From: an uncultured Ruminococcus sp.
Lineage (GTDB): Bacteria; Bacillota; Clostridia; Oscillospirales; Ruminococcaceae
Assembly (NCBI GenBank): GCA_946544695.1
Contig: CAMNMO010000100.1
Location: 1-8,861, forward strand
Direction: 5' to 3'
Length of the DNA stretch: 8,861 nucleotides
A model generated the notes under the pieces. That model was not told where the DNA came from. It worked only from the letters and a program-made list of their open reading frames with translations, and made no database searches. The position numbers and the translations under genes were made by a program. How positions within the stretch are numbered: the first letter of the stretch is position 1; every line of letters begins with the position of its first letter. Below are positions 1-5,892 of the stretch, piece by piece.

Positions 1-836
1 TTATCAACAAAAGCCAGCAGATGCTTGCCACGATATCTGCACCAGCCCTCACTACCGAACTGGTTTTTCAGCGAATGGCATATCTCAAACATGTTCATGC
101 TGTTGAAGCTGGAATACAGACCCTTGTAACATTCATAGTTAGTGCAGCTGTGCAGCATTTCGTCATTGACCCAGCGTGCATAATCGCCGTGCAGCAGTTC
201 GCCTATAAGCACAAAATCTTCCTTGACCCAGTTTGCATGCTGACGCAGGCGCTTGAGGAAGTCGAAATCAAGGCAGTAAGCCACATCAAGGCGCAGACCG
301 TCGATATCGAACTCACGCACCCACTGAGTAACGCATTCCAGGATATGGTCAACAACGGCGGGGTTTCGCAGGTTCAGCTTGACAAGGTCGAAGTGACCCT
401 CCCAGCCCTCATACCACAGACCATCGTTGTAGTTGCTGTTGCCGCCGAAGTTTATATGGAACCAGTCCTTATAGGGTGAATTTTCACGGTTTTTAAGAAC
501 GTCCTGAAAAGCCCAGAAACCTCTGCCGACATGGTTGAACACGCCGTCCAGCACGACCTTGATGCCTGCCTTATGCAGTTCATCAACGACCTTCTTGAAA
601 TCATCGTTGGTACCGAGACGGCAGTCTATCTTGCGGTAATCACGGGTGTTGTAGCCGTGGGTATCCGAATCGAACACAGGCGAAAAATAAATGGCATTTG
701 CGCCCAGCTTGCTGATATGGGGTATCCAGTCCAGCACCTTTAAAATACGGCTTTCCTGCACACCGTCATTTTCAAATGGCGCACCGCAGAAGCCAAGAGG
801 ATAGATCTGATAAAATACGCTTTCATAAGCCCACAT
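1..836 (-). CDS. GH13 alpha-amylase-family glycoside hydrolase, N-terminal part (cut by the window edge)
   Basis: This reading frame is open from its ATG to the window edge and gives 278 complete residues plus two bases of the next codon. It begins MWAYESVFYQIYPLGF, a typical GH13 first beta-strand, with no signal peptide, so the enzyme should be cytoplasmic. GH13 conserved region I is DGVFNH (residues 97-102). Region II is GLRLDVAY (180-187), with D184 as nucleophile. Region III is IGELLHG (211-217), with E213 as acid/base. Region IV has just begun at the edge as FVDN, with D278 as the third catalytic Asp. All three catalytic residues are therefore present. An AAGGAGA ribosome binding site lies about nine bases upstream of the ATG. 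GH13 enzymes cleave or rearrange alpha-glucosidic bonds. An intracellular member most likely acts on imported maltodextrin or glycogen, but the exact specificity (alpha-amylase, maltodextrinase or glucosidase) cannot be told. The C-terminal part is missing only because the window ends. Confidence 0.93.
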   Translation of the reverse strand, partial: MWAYESVFYQIYPLGFCGAPFENDGVQESRILKVLDWIPHISKLGANAIYFSPVFDSDTHGYNTRDYRKIDCRLGTNDDFKKVVDELHKAGIKVVLDGVFNHVGRGFWAFQDVLKNRENSPYKDWFHINFGGNSNYNDGLWYEGWEGHFDLVKLNLRNPAVVDHILECVTQWVREFDIDGLRLDVAYCLDFDFLKRLRQHANWVKEDFVLIGELLHGDYARWVNDEMLHSCTNYECYKGLYSSFNSMNMFEICHSLKNQFGSEGWCRYRGKHLLAFVD

Positions 837-886
837 AATTAAAACTCTCCTTATTACATATTAGTTTGTTTCAGTTGACAAAATAT

Positions 887-895
887 ATTATATCA
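887..895 (-). promoter_or_regulatory. Candidate extended -10 promoter for the GH13 gene
   Basis: On the minus strand the sequence reads TGATATAAT, an extended -10 (TGnTATAAT) about 50 bases before the start codon. No good -35 lies at the right distance, which is acceptable for an extended -10. A second candidate is further upstream: TTGTAT at 928-933, an 18-base spacer, and TATAAT at 904-909. Either or both could drive the gene. Confidence 0.5.
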
Positions 896-1095
896 CATTT
901 CAAATTATAATTCTATACTCATTTTCTATACAATATTATCAACATAATTGTACACCATGCACAACACCTGCGTAACAACGTGGGTTTATGAGCGTTATTT
1001 TTTACAATTATCAAATATATGATCTGCAAATCATCACGATCAGACGACTTCGCCACAATATGCCCTTACAAAAGGCTGTTCAAACGATGTACCAA

Positions 1096-1126
1096 TTGCA
1101 CAATTTTTTACGAACTAATTGTGCAA
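1096..1126. repeat. 10-bp inverted repeat, possible operator
   Basis: TTGCACAATT at 1096-1105 is matched perfectly by its reverse complement AATTGTGCAA at 1117-1126, with 11 bases between. It lies about 40 bp upstream of the -35 of the lipoprotein promoter, in the divergent intergenic region. There is no T-tract on either strand, so it is more likely a protein-binding site than a terminator. The rest of this intergenic region (about 934-1090) shows nothing I can name. Confidence 0.4.
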
Positions 1127-1138
1127 AATGCGCATTTT
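1125..1138. repeat. 14-bp perfect palindrome
   Basis: AAAATGCGCATTTT is a perfect palindrome that begins inside the right arm of the preceding inverted repeat. Together they form a compact dyad cluster upstream of the lipoprotein promoter. An operator role is inferred from symmetry and position only. Confidence 0.4.
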
Positions 1139-1167
1139 GATAGTATCCTTTATGTTATATCTGCCCA

Positions 1168-1196
1168 TTGCAAAATCGAGCGTTGAGATGTATAAT
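1168..1196 (+). promoter_or_regulatory. Sigma-A-type promoter for the lipoprotein gene
   Basis: TTGCAA at 1168-1173 and TATAAT at 1191-1196 are separated by exactly 17 bases. The -10 matches consensus and the -35 differs at two positions. Transcription would begin near base 1203. This gives a leader of about 40 bases ending in an AAAGGAG ribosome binding site at 1228-1234, ten bases before the ATG. Confidence 0.7.
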
Positions 1197-1244
1197 AATT
1201 TCAGGAAAGAGTTTTCCGCTGAATTATAAAGGAGTGATGACATT

Positions 1245-1811
1245 ATGAAAACAACAAAATTCATTTCAGCATGCATAATTGTCATGCTTATGCTGTGCTC
1301 CTGTTCACAGGTGACAGAAAATGACAAAAGCAGCGCCAATAACGATGCTGTGCCTTCCGAGGCTGCGACAGCTGCGGCTGACAGTGAAGAAGAGTCCGCA
1401 GAAGAAGTCAACGAGCCGCAAAATGCGGAGCATGAGCTGTATATCCCCGATGAGCCGATAGACTATGGCGAGCTGCTGTACAGCGATATGGAGCGTTCGG
1501 ATTTCGATAAACTGAAAATAGGTCTGAATACCTCCGCTGACAAAGATGTTGAGGACGAAAAGCTTTCAGACGCAGTTTACGAGCTTGTCACCCAGCAGCT
1601 GGGCACGGGAAACAGTTTCGACATAAACGATGCGGATAGTTTTAATTACGGCGTCAGAGGTCACACTATCTACATAGGCAGCAGGAACAATAAGCTTTAT
1701 GTGTCCTACTACAACAATGGCTTTAATGTTTGTTACAAGGGGCAGTATTTCCTTGTCAGCGATGAAGTCACGGAAAATATCATGGATATGGTAGACGAGC
1801 TGATAGAGTAA
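1245..1811 (+). CDS. Predicted lipoprotein of unknown function
   Basis: The 188-residue product starts with MKTTK, a hydrophobic stretch (residues 6-17) and the sequence LCSCS. This fits a lipobox with C20 as the probable lipidated cysteine, although C18 also lies in the motif. The mature protein should be anchored on the outer face of the membrane. Residues about 21-65 are rich in Ala, Glu, Ser and Asn and look like a flexible acidic tether. A small folded domain of about 120 residues follows, acidic overall, with a strand-rich centre (TIYIGSRNNKLYVSYYNNGF, 147-166) and a helical C-terminus. I do not recognise a family. The gene stands alone, with its own promoter and ribosome binding site upstream and a terminator after the stop. 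A substrate-binding or cell-surface accessory role is possible but unsupported. Confidence 0.88.
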   Translation: MKTTKFISACIIVMLMLCSCSQVTENDKSSANNDAVPSEAATAAADSEEESAEEVNEPQNAEHELYIPDEPIDYGELLYSDMERSDFDKLKIGLNTSADKDVEDEKLSDAVYELVTQQLGTGNSFDINDADSFNYGVRGHTIYIGSRNNKLYVSYYNNGFNVCYKGQYFLVSDEVTENIMDMVDELIE

Positions 1812-1835
1812 AAAGTTATATAGCATGATAACAGC

Positions 1836-1870
1836 AAAATACCCGATGGAAGCACTCCATCGGGTATTTT
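1836..1870. terminator. Bidirectional intrinsic terminator between convergent genes
   Basis: A 15-bp perfect stem pairs 1836-1850 with 1856-1870 around the loop AGCAC. It has a GC-rich core (CCCGATGG) and a run of A on the left and T on the right. It lies 24 bases after the lipoprotein stop and two bases after the stop of the convergent EAL gene, so it can end transcription in both directions. Confidence 0.93.
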
Positions 1871-1872
1871 TA

Positions 1873-3951
1873 TCAAAGCGCATCGTCCTTATTGCCGTTT
1901 ATGTAGACTCTGTACTTGCCACCTTTTTTCCTGATATTGTCTTTGGGGATATCATAACATTCAGACATTGCAGCAGCAAGTTCTATCTGAAGGTCGATGT
2001 CAGCAAGGTCAAGGACAGAACCCTGTGATGAACCGCCGAAAGCAAGTGCCTTGTTGCCGTCGCCCTTTATCTTCAGCGATGACTTTTCAAGCTTTATCTC
2101 AGAATGACCTCTTTTCACGCCGAAAATGGTCAGCGAATCAGCACTCATTTCGGCATTGAAACTCATACTCTCGCCATGTATATGCACATACTTGCCCGAG
2201 ATAGAACCAACGCCTGCGGCATACTGTCCGTCAGAACCGCACTTTACACTTGAATAGATCATGTGAATATCTGCATCGCCTTCCACCGAACCTATTACCG
2301 TGCTGAATGCCCCTGATGCCTTGCCTTCAAAATCACAGCCCATCAGTTCGATCTGCGTACTGCCGAAGATCGTGCCGATGCAGACATTCATGCTGCCTGC
2401 TGCATTGAGAACATAGCGCCCTCTGCCAATATTAATGCTGCCGCCAAGTCCCGAACCTATGCAGACACCTGTGTGGCTGTTTGCGGTTATGGTAACAGTG
2501 CCGTCCTGCTTGAAGTTCAGCTTGCCGTGTTCTGACTTCATATCATTGCCGATACCATAGTAGTCGGAATTGCCGAGTGTTATATCAAGGCTGCCCATGC
2601 CTGCCATTGTCAGCGAAGCTGACGAAGGCACACGTATGCCGCTGTTATCAAGCTTGTTCCTGCCATTAAGCACCAGTGTGAGATGGTTGTTTTCGCCCAC
2701 ATCTATGCATGGTCTGCCGACCACGTTTGAAAGGGAAACATTGTCAAGCACCACAGTGCCGCAGTGGTCTTCCACCGTGATAATATGGATATCTGTATCA
2801 AGACCTGCCTTGCCCACCAGTGTGACACTGCCGTCCTGATAACCACGCCCTATGCGCACAGCAGTGTAGCCGTCACCGCTGAGTCTTTCCAGCGAGATCC
2901 GCTCGTCCTTGTCTGCGTTATATATCTTGGTGCGCTTGCCTTCCTGACGTTCACGCTGATGCAGCTTTATCTCCGACCTCAACTCATAAGGTATGGCATT
3001 TATCAGTGCCGCAGAAGGTCTTGCAGTGTAATAGCCCTGTATCAAGTCAACACCCAGCAGAATAACAGTCCTGAGTTCCTCAGAAGTCTCAACGCCCTCA
3101 GCCAGTGCAAGTATACCGTTCTCACGGCAGAAATCCACCGTCTCACGGACGAAATGCCTTTTGTTGCGGTCATTCTCGATACCGCACAGCAGCGAGCGGT
3201 CTATCTTGACGAACTTAGGGGTATACCTGAGCAGATTAGTGATATTTGAATATCCTGTGCCGAAATCATCTATCGCAACGGGGATACCCATTCCGCCGAA
3301 CTTCTCTTTTATCTCGGTAAGTTCAGCATCGTCATACTGCGAATTTTCCGTCATTTCCACAACAATCCGCTTGTGGTACTTTTTAAGCAGGTTGTCTATC
3401 TCAGCACGTTTGTCATCAGGCAGACGTACTTTTGGCATGCTGTTTATAAATATTTTCTTATCGCCCAGTATATCGGCATACTTGGCAGTCAGCCCCAGCA
3501 CATTGAGGAATGTATACATCTCGACCTCGTTTATCCTGTCAGCCATCTCAGCATATTTAAGGATATGGAAAGGCGAGATACCCTGGATAACGCCCGAACG
3601 CATCAGCGCTTCATAGCCATAGATACTTCCGTCATCGGCACGCACTATGGGCTGGAAGTGATATGAGAACATATTGCCGTCAAGCAGCATCATTACCTTG
3701 CGGTTCTCATCTACCTCGCTGTCGGTGAGTATCACATTGCCTTCGGCTTTTTTCTGTGCTTTCTCCTTGTATCTGACAAGCTGTGATACCACATCAAACA
3801 GGTCATTTACAAGCTTCAGGTCAGCGCTGTCCTCACCCATAGTTATGAGCGGAGCATACTCCATATTCAGCGCTTCAAGCTCATAGAGCCTGTCGATCCT
3901 GCCTGCTTTTTCAAGGTATTCATCAAGTAATAGGATAGTCGTATTATCCAT
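1873..3951 (-). CDS. EAL-domain c-di-GMP phosphodiesterase fused to a C-terminal beta-strand repeat domain
   Basis: The 692-residue protein has three parts. Residues 1-89 are largely helical and resemble nothing I know. Residues about 90-325 are an EAL domain, the family that hydrolyses c-di-GMP to pGpG. The usual catalytic and metal residues can be read: E114 in YEALMRS, N170 in FIN, E199 in VVEMTE, D228-D229 in AIDDFGTGYS, K249 in VKID, E285 in AEGVET and Q305 in QGYY. It is therefore predicted to be active. Residues about 345-650 are beta-strand rich, with phrases such as LTLVLNGRNKLDNSGI, VPSSASLTMAGMGSLDI and a recurring [I/V/F]G about every 28 residues. As I recall, this arrangement occurs in exported clostridial surface proteins. 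There is no signal peptide or membrane segment, so the whole protein should be cytoplasmic. The ATG has an AAGGAGG site seven bases upstream. It appears to be transcribed alone. The EAL call is firm; the function of the C-terminal domain is unknown. Confidence 0.95.
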   Translation of the reverse strand: MDNTTILLLDEYLEKAGRIDRLYELEALNMEYAPLITMGEDSADLKLVNDLFDVVSQLVRYKEKAQKKAEGNVILTDSEVDENRKVMMLLDGNMFSYHFQPIVRADDGSIYGYEALMRSGVIQGISPFHILKYAEMADRINEVEMYTFLNVLGLTAKYADILGDKKIFINSMPKVRLPDDKRAEIDNLLKKYHKRIVVEMTENSQYDDAELTEIKEKFGGMGIPVAIDDFGTGYSNITNLLRYTPKFVKIDRSLLCGIENDRNKRHFVRETVDFCRENGILALAEGVETSEELRTVILLGVDLIQGYYTARPSAALINAIPYELRSEIKLHQRERQEGKRTKIYNADKDERISLERLSGDGYTAVRIGRGYQDGSVTLVGKAGLDTDIHIITVEDHCGTVVLDNVSLSNVVGRPCIDVGENNHLTLVLNGRNKLDNSGIRVPSSASLTMAGMGSLDITLGNSDYYGIGNDMKSEHGKLNFKQDGTVTITANSHTGVCIGSGLGGSINIGRGRYVLNAAGSMNVCIGTIFGSTQIELMGCDFEGKASGAFSTVIGSVEGDADIHMIYSSVKCGSDGQYAAGVGSISGKYVHIHGESMSFNAEMSADSLTIFGVKRGHSEIKLEKSSLKIKGDGNKALAFGGSSQGSVLDLADIDLQIELAAAMSECYDIPKDNIRKKGGKYRVYINGNKDDAL
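2017..2574 (-). repeat. Coding repeat: about seven ~28-residue units in the EAL fusion protein
   Basis: Within the C-terminal domain a short [I/V/F]-G signature recurs with second glycines at residues 468, 499, 526, 554, 582, 611 and 639. The intervals are 31, 27, 28, 28, 29 and 28 residues. Between them are two or three short alternating polar/hydrophobic strands, as expected of the turns of a beta-solenoid. The units are strongly diverged at the residue level and are not obvious as DNA repeats. Confidence 0.7.
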
Positions 3952-3976
3952 GAGCTCGCCTCCTTCATAGGACGAT

Positions 3977-3996
3977 ACTGCACTTTTTATTGCAGT
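3977..3996. repeat. 6-bp inverted repeat in the leader of the EAL gene
   Basis: ACTGCA at 3977-3982 and TGCAGT at 3991-3996 are inverted repeats separated by an AT-rich eight-base spacer. They lie in the roughly 70-base untranslated leader, about 25 bases before the start codon. They could form a weak hairpin near the ribosome binding site or be a binding site; neither is demonstrated. The leader is too short and lacks the conserved bases expected of a c-di-GMP riboswitch. Confidence 0.25.
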
Positions 3997-4026
3997 CAGT
4001 TCCGCACACAGAAATTCTTTGGCATT

Positions 4027-4055
4027 ATTATATCACAGTTTTCTGCCAATTTCAA
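4027..4055 (-). promoter_or_regulatory. Strong sigma-A promoter for the EAL gene
   Basis: On the minus strand TTGAAA (4050-4055) and TATAAT (4027-4032) are spaced by 17 bases, and the -10 is extended (TGATATAAT). Transcription should start near base 4020. The rest of this 307-base intergenic region, about 4056-4198, is AT-rich and holds nothing else I can support. Confidence 0.85.
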
Positions 4056-4198
4056 GAGAAAATCACCAAATGATACCATATATGAATAATTTTACACTTG
4101 GTTCATCATAATAACGCTGAAAGCCCGAAAAATAGGGTAAAAAAGAAGGAATGATAAATAGGCTAAAACAAATAACTTCATACTAAAAACGGCTTTAC

Positions 4199-4246
4199 AA
4201 AAAAAACACAGCCCGTTGCTGTCATAAGAATGCAGTGAGCTGTGTT
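4199..4246 (-). terminator. Intrinsic terminator of the PadR / membrane-protein operon
   Basis: On the minus strand AACACAGC (4239-4246) pairs with GCTGTGTT (4205-4212). The 26-base interior can add a CTG/CAG pairing, and eight T's follow (4199-4206). It begins 12 bases after the stop codon of the membrane-protein gene. Confidence 0.82.
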
Positions 4247-4258
4247 AAGCTTATAGAG

Positions 4259-5332
4259 CTACGAGACGGTCTTGCTAAGTTCATCACGCTTGCTTTTTAT
4301 CCATTCGAGCCTTGCCTTGGCGCCTGTGTCTGTCAGCTTGTATATGCCGTACAGCACCAGTCCTTCCAGTGCAAGCATCAGGGCGATGAAAACAAATATA
4401 TCGCTGACACCCTCAAAGCCGCTGACAAAGTAAGTGAACAGGGTCGAAAGCACGGTGCAGGACAGTCCCAGTACGATGTAAAAAGGCGGGCGCTTGTCCC
4501 ATGATGTACAGTTTTTCTCCTCACTTTCAAGGAACTTCTCAAAGCTGAGAGTTGTTGAATTTTTCTGTGCTTTATTTTCAGCTTTTTCAAAACGTTTCAT
4601 TTCCAGCTTTTCGATATCATCGCTGATACTCACAGATGGACCTGCAAGTTCACTAAATGAGATCCTGTTGTTCTTTCTGTACTCTCTGCTGCGGCGGGTG
4701 ACAAAGAAGTACACCGTCATGAAAACCGCACACACGATCAATGCGACCCACAGATAGGTACCCTCAGTGCTGCTGTCCTTAAACAGATATACTGTCAAGC
4801 CGCACAGCACAGCTATGGTAACAGCCCTGATTGCCATGCCTATCGCCTTGTATTTTTTGTGTTCACTGAAAATCCATCTTTTGGTGACTGCCCTGCTTAT
4901 CATGCCCGACACGACCGCTATCACGCCACCCAGCAGGTAAGCGGGCAGATCGCCCTTCGTGCGGGCAGTCATAAAGTCAACAGTCTTGCCGTCAGACAGA
5001 TCAGAAATGAGAGTCAGAATATTTATAATACAAAGCAGACTGTATATCTGAAACATGGGCAGCAGCATTTCAAACACCATGATAATGCGGCTTTTTATGC
5101 CCGTATCAGAGCACAGCTGCTCACAGAAGACCTTCAGGTCGCTGCCTGTGACCTTTGAAACTTCCCTGCCCTCAGCCTGCGCCGCAAGGAAGCTGTCCAT
5201 GACCTCGCTTAGTATCTCCTCCCTGCGTATCTCGTCCATATTATTTGCATGGACGTAATCCCTTATCTTTTTGAATGCAGCCTTGTAATCCGCATCAAGC
5301 TTTTCAATGTATATAGCATAAGTATTTATCAT
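4259..5332 (-). CDS. Polytopic membrane protein with DUF1048-like N-terminal domain, partner of PadR
   Basis: The 357-residue product starts with a soluble helical segment of about 78 residues. Its phrases EEILSEVMDSFLAAQAEG and VTGSDLKVFCEQL resemble the conserved end of DUF1048 proteins (EEGAADGK...VTGxDVAAFCDEL), which are often encoded beside PadR regulators. About six hydrophobic segments follow, near residues 83-109, 129-147, 164-184, 192-212, 283-304 and 311-332. A charged soluble stretch of about 70 residues (213-282) separates the fourth and fifth, and a basic C-terminal tail closes the protein. Standard DUF1048 proteins are roughly 110 residues and soluble, so this would be a fusion or an enlarged relative. 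A GGAGG site precedes the ATG by seven bases. The gene begins 21 bases after the PadR stop, indicating one operon and PadR-controlled expression. Its biochemical function is unknown; a role in membrane stress or envelope homeostasis is only a guess. Confidence 0.9.
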   Translation of the reverse strand: MINTYAIYIEKLDADYKAAFKKIRDYVHANNMDEIRREEILSEVMDSFLAAQAEGREVSKVTGSDLKVFCEQLCSDTGIKSRIIMVFEMLLPMFQIYSLLCIINILTLISDLSDGKTVDFMTARTKGDLPAYLLGGVIAVVSGMISRAVTKRWIFSEHKKYKAIGMAIRAVTIAVLCGLTVYLFKDSSTEGTYLWVALIVCAVFMTVYFFVTRRSREYRKNNRISFSELAGPSVSISDDIEKLEMKRFEKAENKAQKNSTTLSFEKFLESEEKNCTSWDKRPPFYIVLGLSCTVLSTLFTYFVSGFEGVSDIFVFIALMLALEGLVLYGIYKLTDTGAKARLEWIKSKRDELSKTVS

Positions 5333-5353
5333 AATATGACCTCCGCTTTGTTG

Positions 5354-5674
5354 TCATTCTCCGTACAGCAGCCGCTCAGCGCTCCTGCTTATTTTTCGGT
5401 ATCTTTCTTTGATCTCATCAAGTGCCTTTTCGCCTTCGTCTGTGAGACTGTAATACTTCCTCACAGGACCCAGCGGTGATTTGGCACGGCGGCATTGTAT
5501 AAGCTTGCTTTTATCGAGCCTTGTCAGCACGGGATAGAGCGTCCCCTCCCCGATATCTTCAAAGCCCGCCTTTTCAAGCTCACCTATTATCTCATAGCCA
5601 TAGCTCTCCCCTTTAGCTATGACTGCCAGCACGCAGCCTTCAAGCACGCCTTTAAGCAGTTGTGAATTATCCAT
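5354..5674 (-). CDS. PadR-family transcriptional regulator
   Basis: This small winged-helix repressor (106 residues from the chosen start) reads MDNSQLLKGVLEGCVLAVIA, then GESYGYEI, GEGTLYPVLTRLDKSKLI and RKYYSLTDEGEKAL. These are the classic PadR helix-turn-helix, recognition helix and wing. A short C-terminal helix (about residues 84-106) should provide the dimer contact, as in subfamily-2 PadR proteins. Two ATG codons lie in tandem. I chose the second (5674) because the AAAGAAAGGA site sits six bases from it and only three from the first (5677), and because PadR proteins commonly begin MDNSQLLKG. PadR proteins bind palindromic sites in their own promoter and often lose DNA affinity on binding a small molecule. 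Here two related dyads flank the promoter, so autorepression is likely. The gene is first in an operon with the membrane protein. Confidence 0.95.
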   Translation of the reverse strand: MDNSQLLKGVLEGCVLAVIAKGESYGYEIIGELEKAGFEDIGEGTLYPVLTRLDKSKLIQCRRAKSPLGPVRKYYSLTDEGEKALDEIKERYRKISRSAERLLYGE

Positions 5675-5680
5675 CATTGA

Positions 5681-5690
5681 TCCTTTCTTT
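5681..5690 (-). promoter_or_regulatory. Ribosome binding site favouring the second ATG of padR
   Basis: AAAGAAAGGA lies three bases before the first of two tandem ATGs and six before the second. The spacing favours the second ATG, but use of the first would add only one residue. Confidence 0.6.
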
Positions 5691-5697
5691 ATACGAC

Positions 5698-5718
5698 CTA
5701 CTTTGCATTGCTTAGTAG
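5698..5718. promoter_or_regulatory. PadR operator-like site 1 (leader)
   Basis: On the plus strand a 21-bp element begins CTACTTTGC and ends AGTAG, so its ends are inverted repeats. It lies just downstream of the predicted transcription start and before the ribosome binding site. It matches site 2 at 17 of 21 positions. Binding by the PadR protein of this operon is inferred. Confidence 0.65.
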
Positions 5719-5727
5719 CTTGAACAT

Positions 5728-5756
5728 ATTATAGCACAGCTACTTTGCTTTGTCAA
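5728..5756 (-). promoter_or_regulatory. Consensus promoter of the PadR operon
   Basis: On the minus strand TTGACA (5751-5756), a 17-base spacer and TATAAT (5728-5733) match the sigma-A consensus at all twelve positions. The -10 is also extended (TGCTATAAT). A second TTGACA lies 12 bases upstream (5763-5768). A promoter this strong beside operator-like dyads suggests tight repression with high output when released. Confidence 0.93.
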
Positions 5757-5760
5757 GTAG
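5740..5760. promoter_or_regulatory. PadR operator-like site 2 (over the -35)
   Basis: This second copy of the 21-bp element has arms CTACTT and AAGTAG. It covers the -35 hexamer and half the spacer of the operon promoter. Its centre is 42 bp from that of site 1, about four helical turns, so dimers would lie on the same face of the DNA. In addition, AGTAGCT (5714-5720) and AGCTACT (5738-5744) form a dyad that frames the -10. Confidence 0.65.
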
Positions 5761-5774
5761 TTTGTCAAAAAAAA

Positions 5775-5802
5775 TATGGTTATCCCTTTAAAACACCACT
5801 AA
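5775..5802 (-). repeat. Degenerate inverted copy of the 42-bp intergenic repeat (copy C)
   Basis: Read on the minus strand this stretch aligns with copies A and B further right. On the plus strand it has TATGG, TATCCC, a six-base gap and ACACCAC. The reverse complement of copy B has the same blocks with the same six-base gap. It is shorter and more diverged than A and B. Confidence 0.55.
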
Positions 5803-5837
5803 GGATAGAAGTATAACAAGTAAAATTTATTGAGATG

Positions 5838-5872
5838 TTTTCTCTCCCCCGCCTTCGGCGGGGGAGAGAAAA
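5838..5872. repeat. GC-rich perfect hairpin, 16-bp stem
   Basis: TTTTCTCTCCCCCGCC (5838-5853) pairs perfectly with 5857-5872 around a three-base TTC loop. Unlike an intrinsic terminator, the T-run is on the 5' side and the A-run on the 3' side when read on either strand, so there is no T-tract after the stem. It contrasts sharply in composition with the AT-rich surroundings. It could be a dispersed palindromic element or a structured RNA. Confidence 0.75.
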
Positions 5873-5892
5873 CCGCCAACTATTGTTAATGC

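Noticed and set aside
21..743. Plus-strand open frames of 152 and 70 codons
   Set aside because: They lie opposite the GH13 gene, which has all conserved regions on the minus strand. They lack ribosome binding sites and recognisable motifs.
2764..3616. Plus-strand open frames up to 161 codons within the EAL gene
   Set aside because: These are antisense shadows of a gene whose minus-strand frame carries the full EAL motif set.
3952..4020. Possible c-di-GMP riboswitch in front of the EAL gene
   Set aside because: The leader from the predicted start is only about 70 bases and contains none of the GEMM-type conserved elements. Only a weak six-base inverted repeat is present.
4151..4186. Eleven-codon plus-strand frame preceded by AAGAAGGA
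   Set aside because: The purine-rich stretch abuts the ATG with no spacing, there is no promoter, and the frame is too short to support.
5838..5872. GC-rich hairpin as an ordinary intrinsic terminator
   Set aside because: No T-run follows the stem on either strand, and the real terminator of the neighbouring operon lies at 6095-6123.
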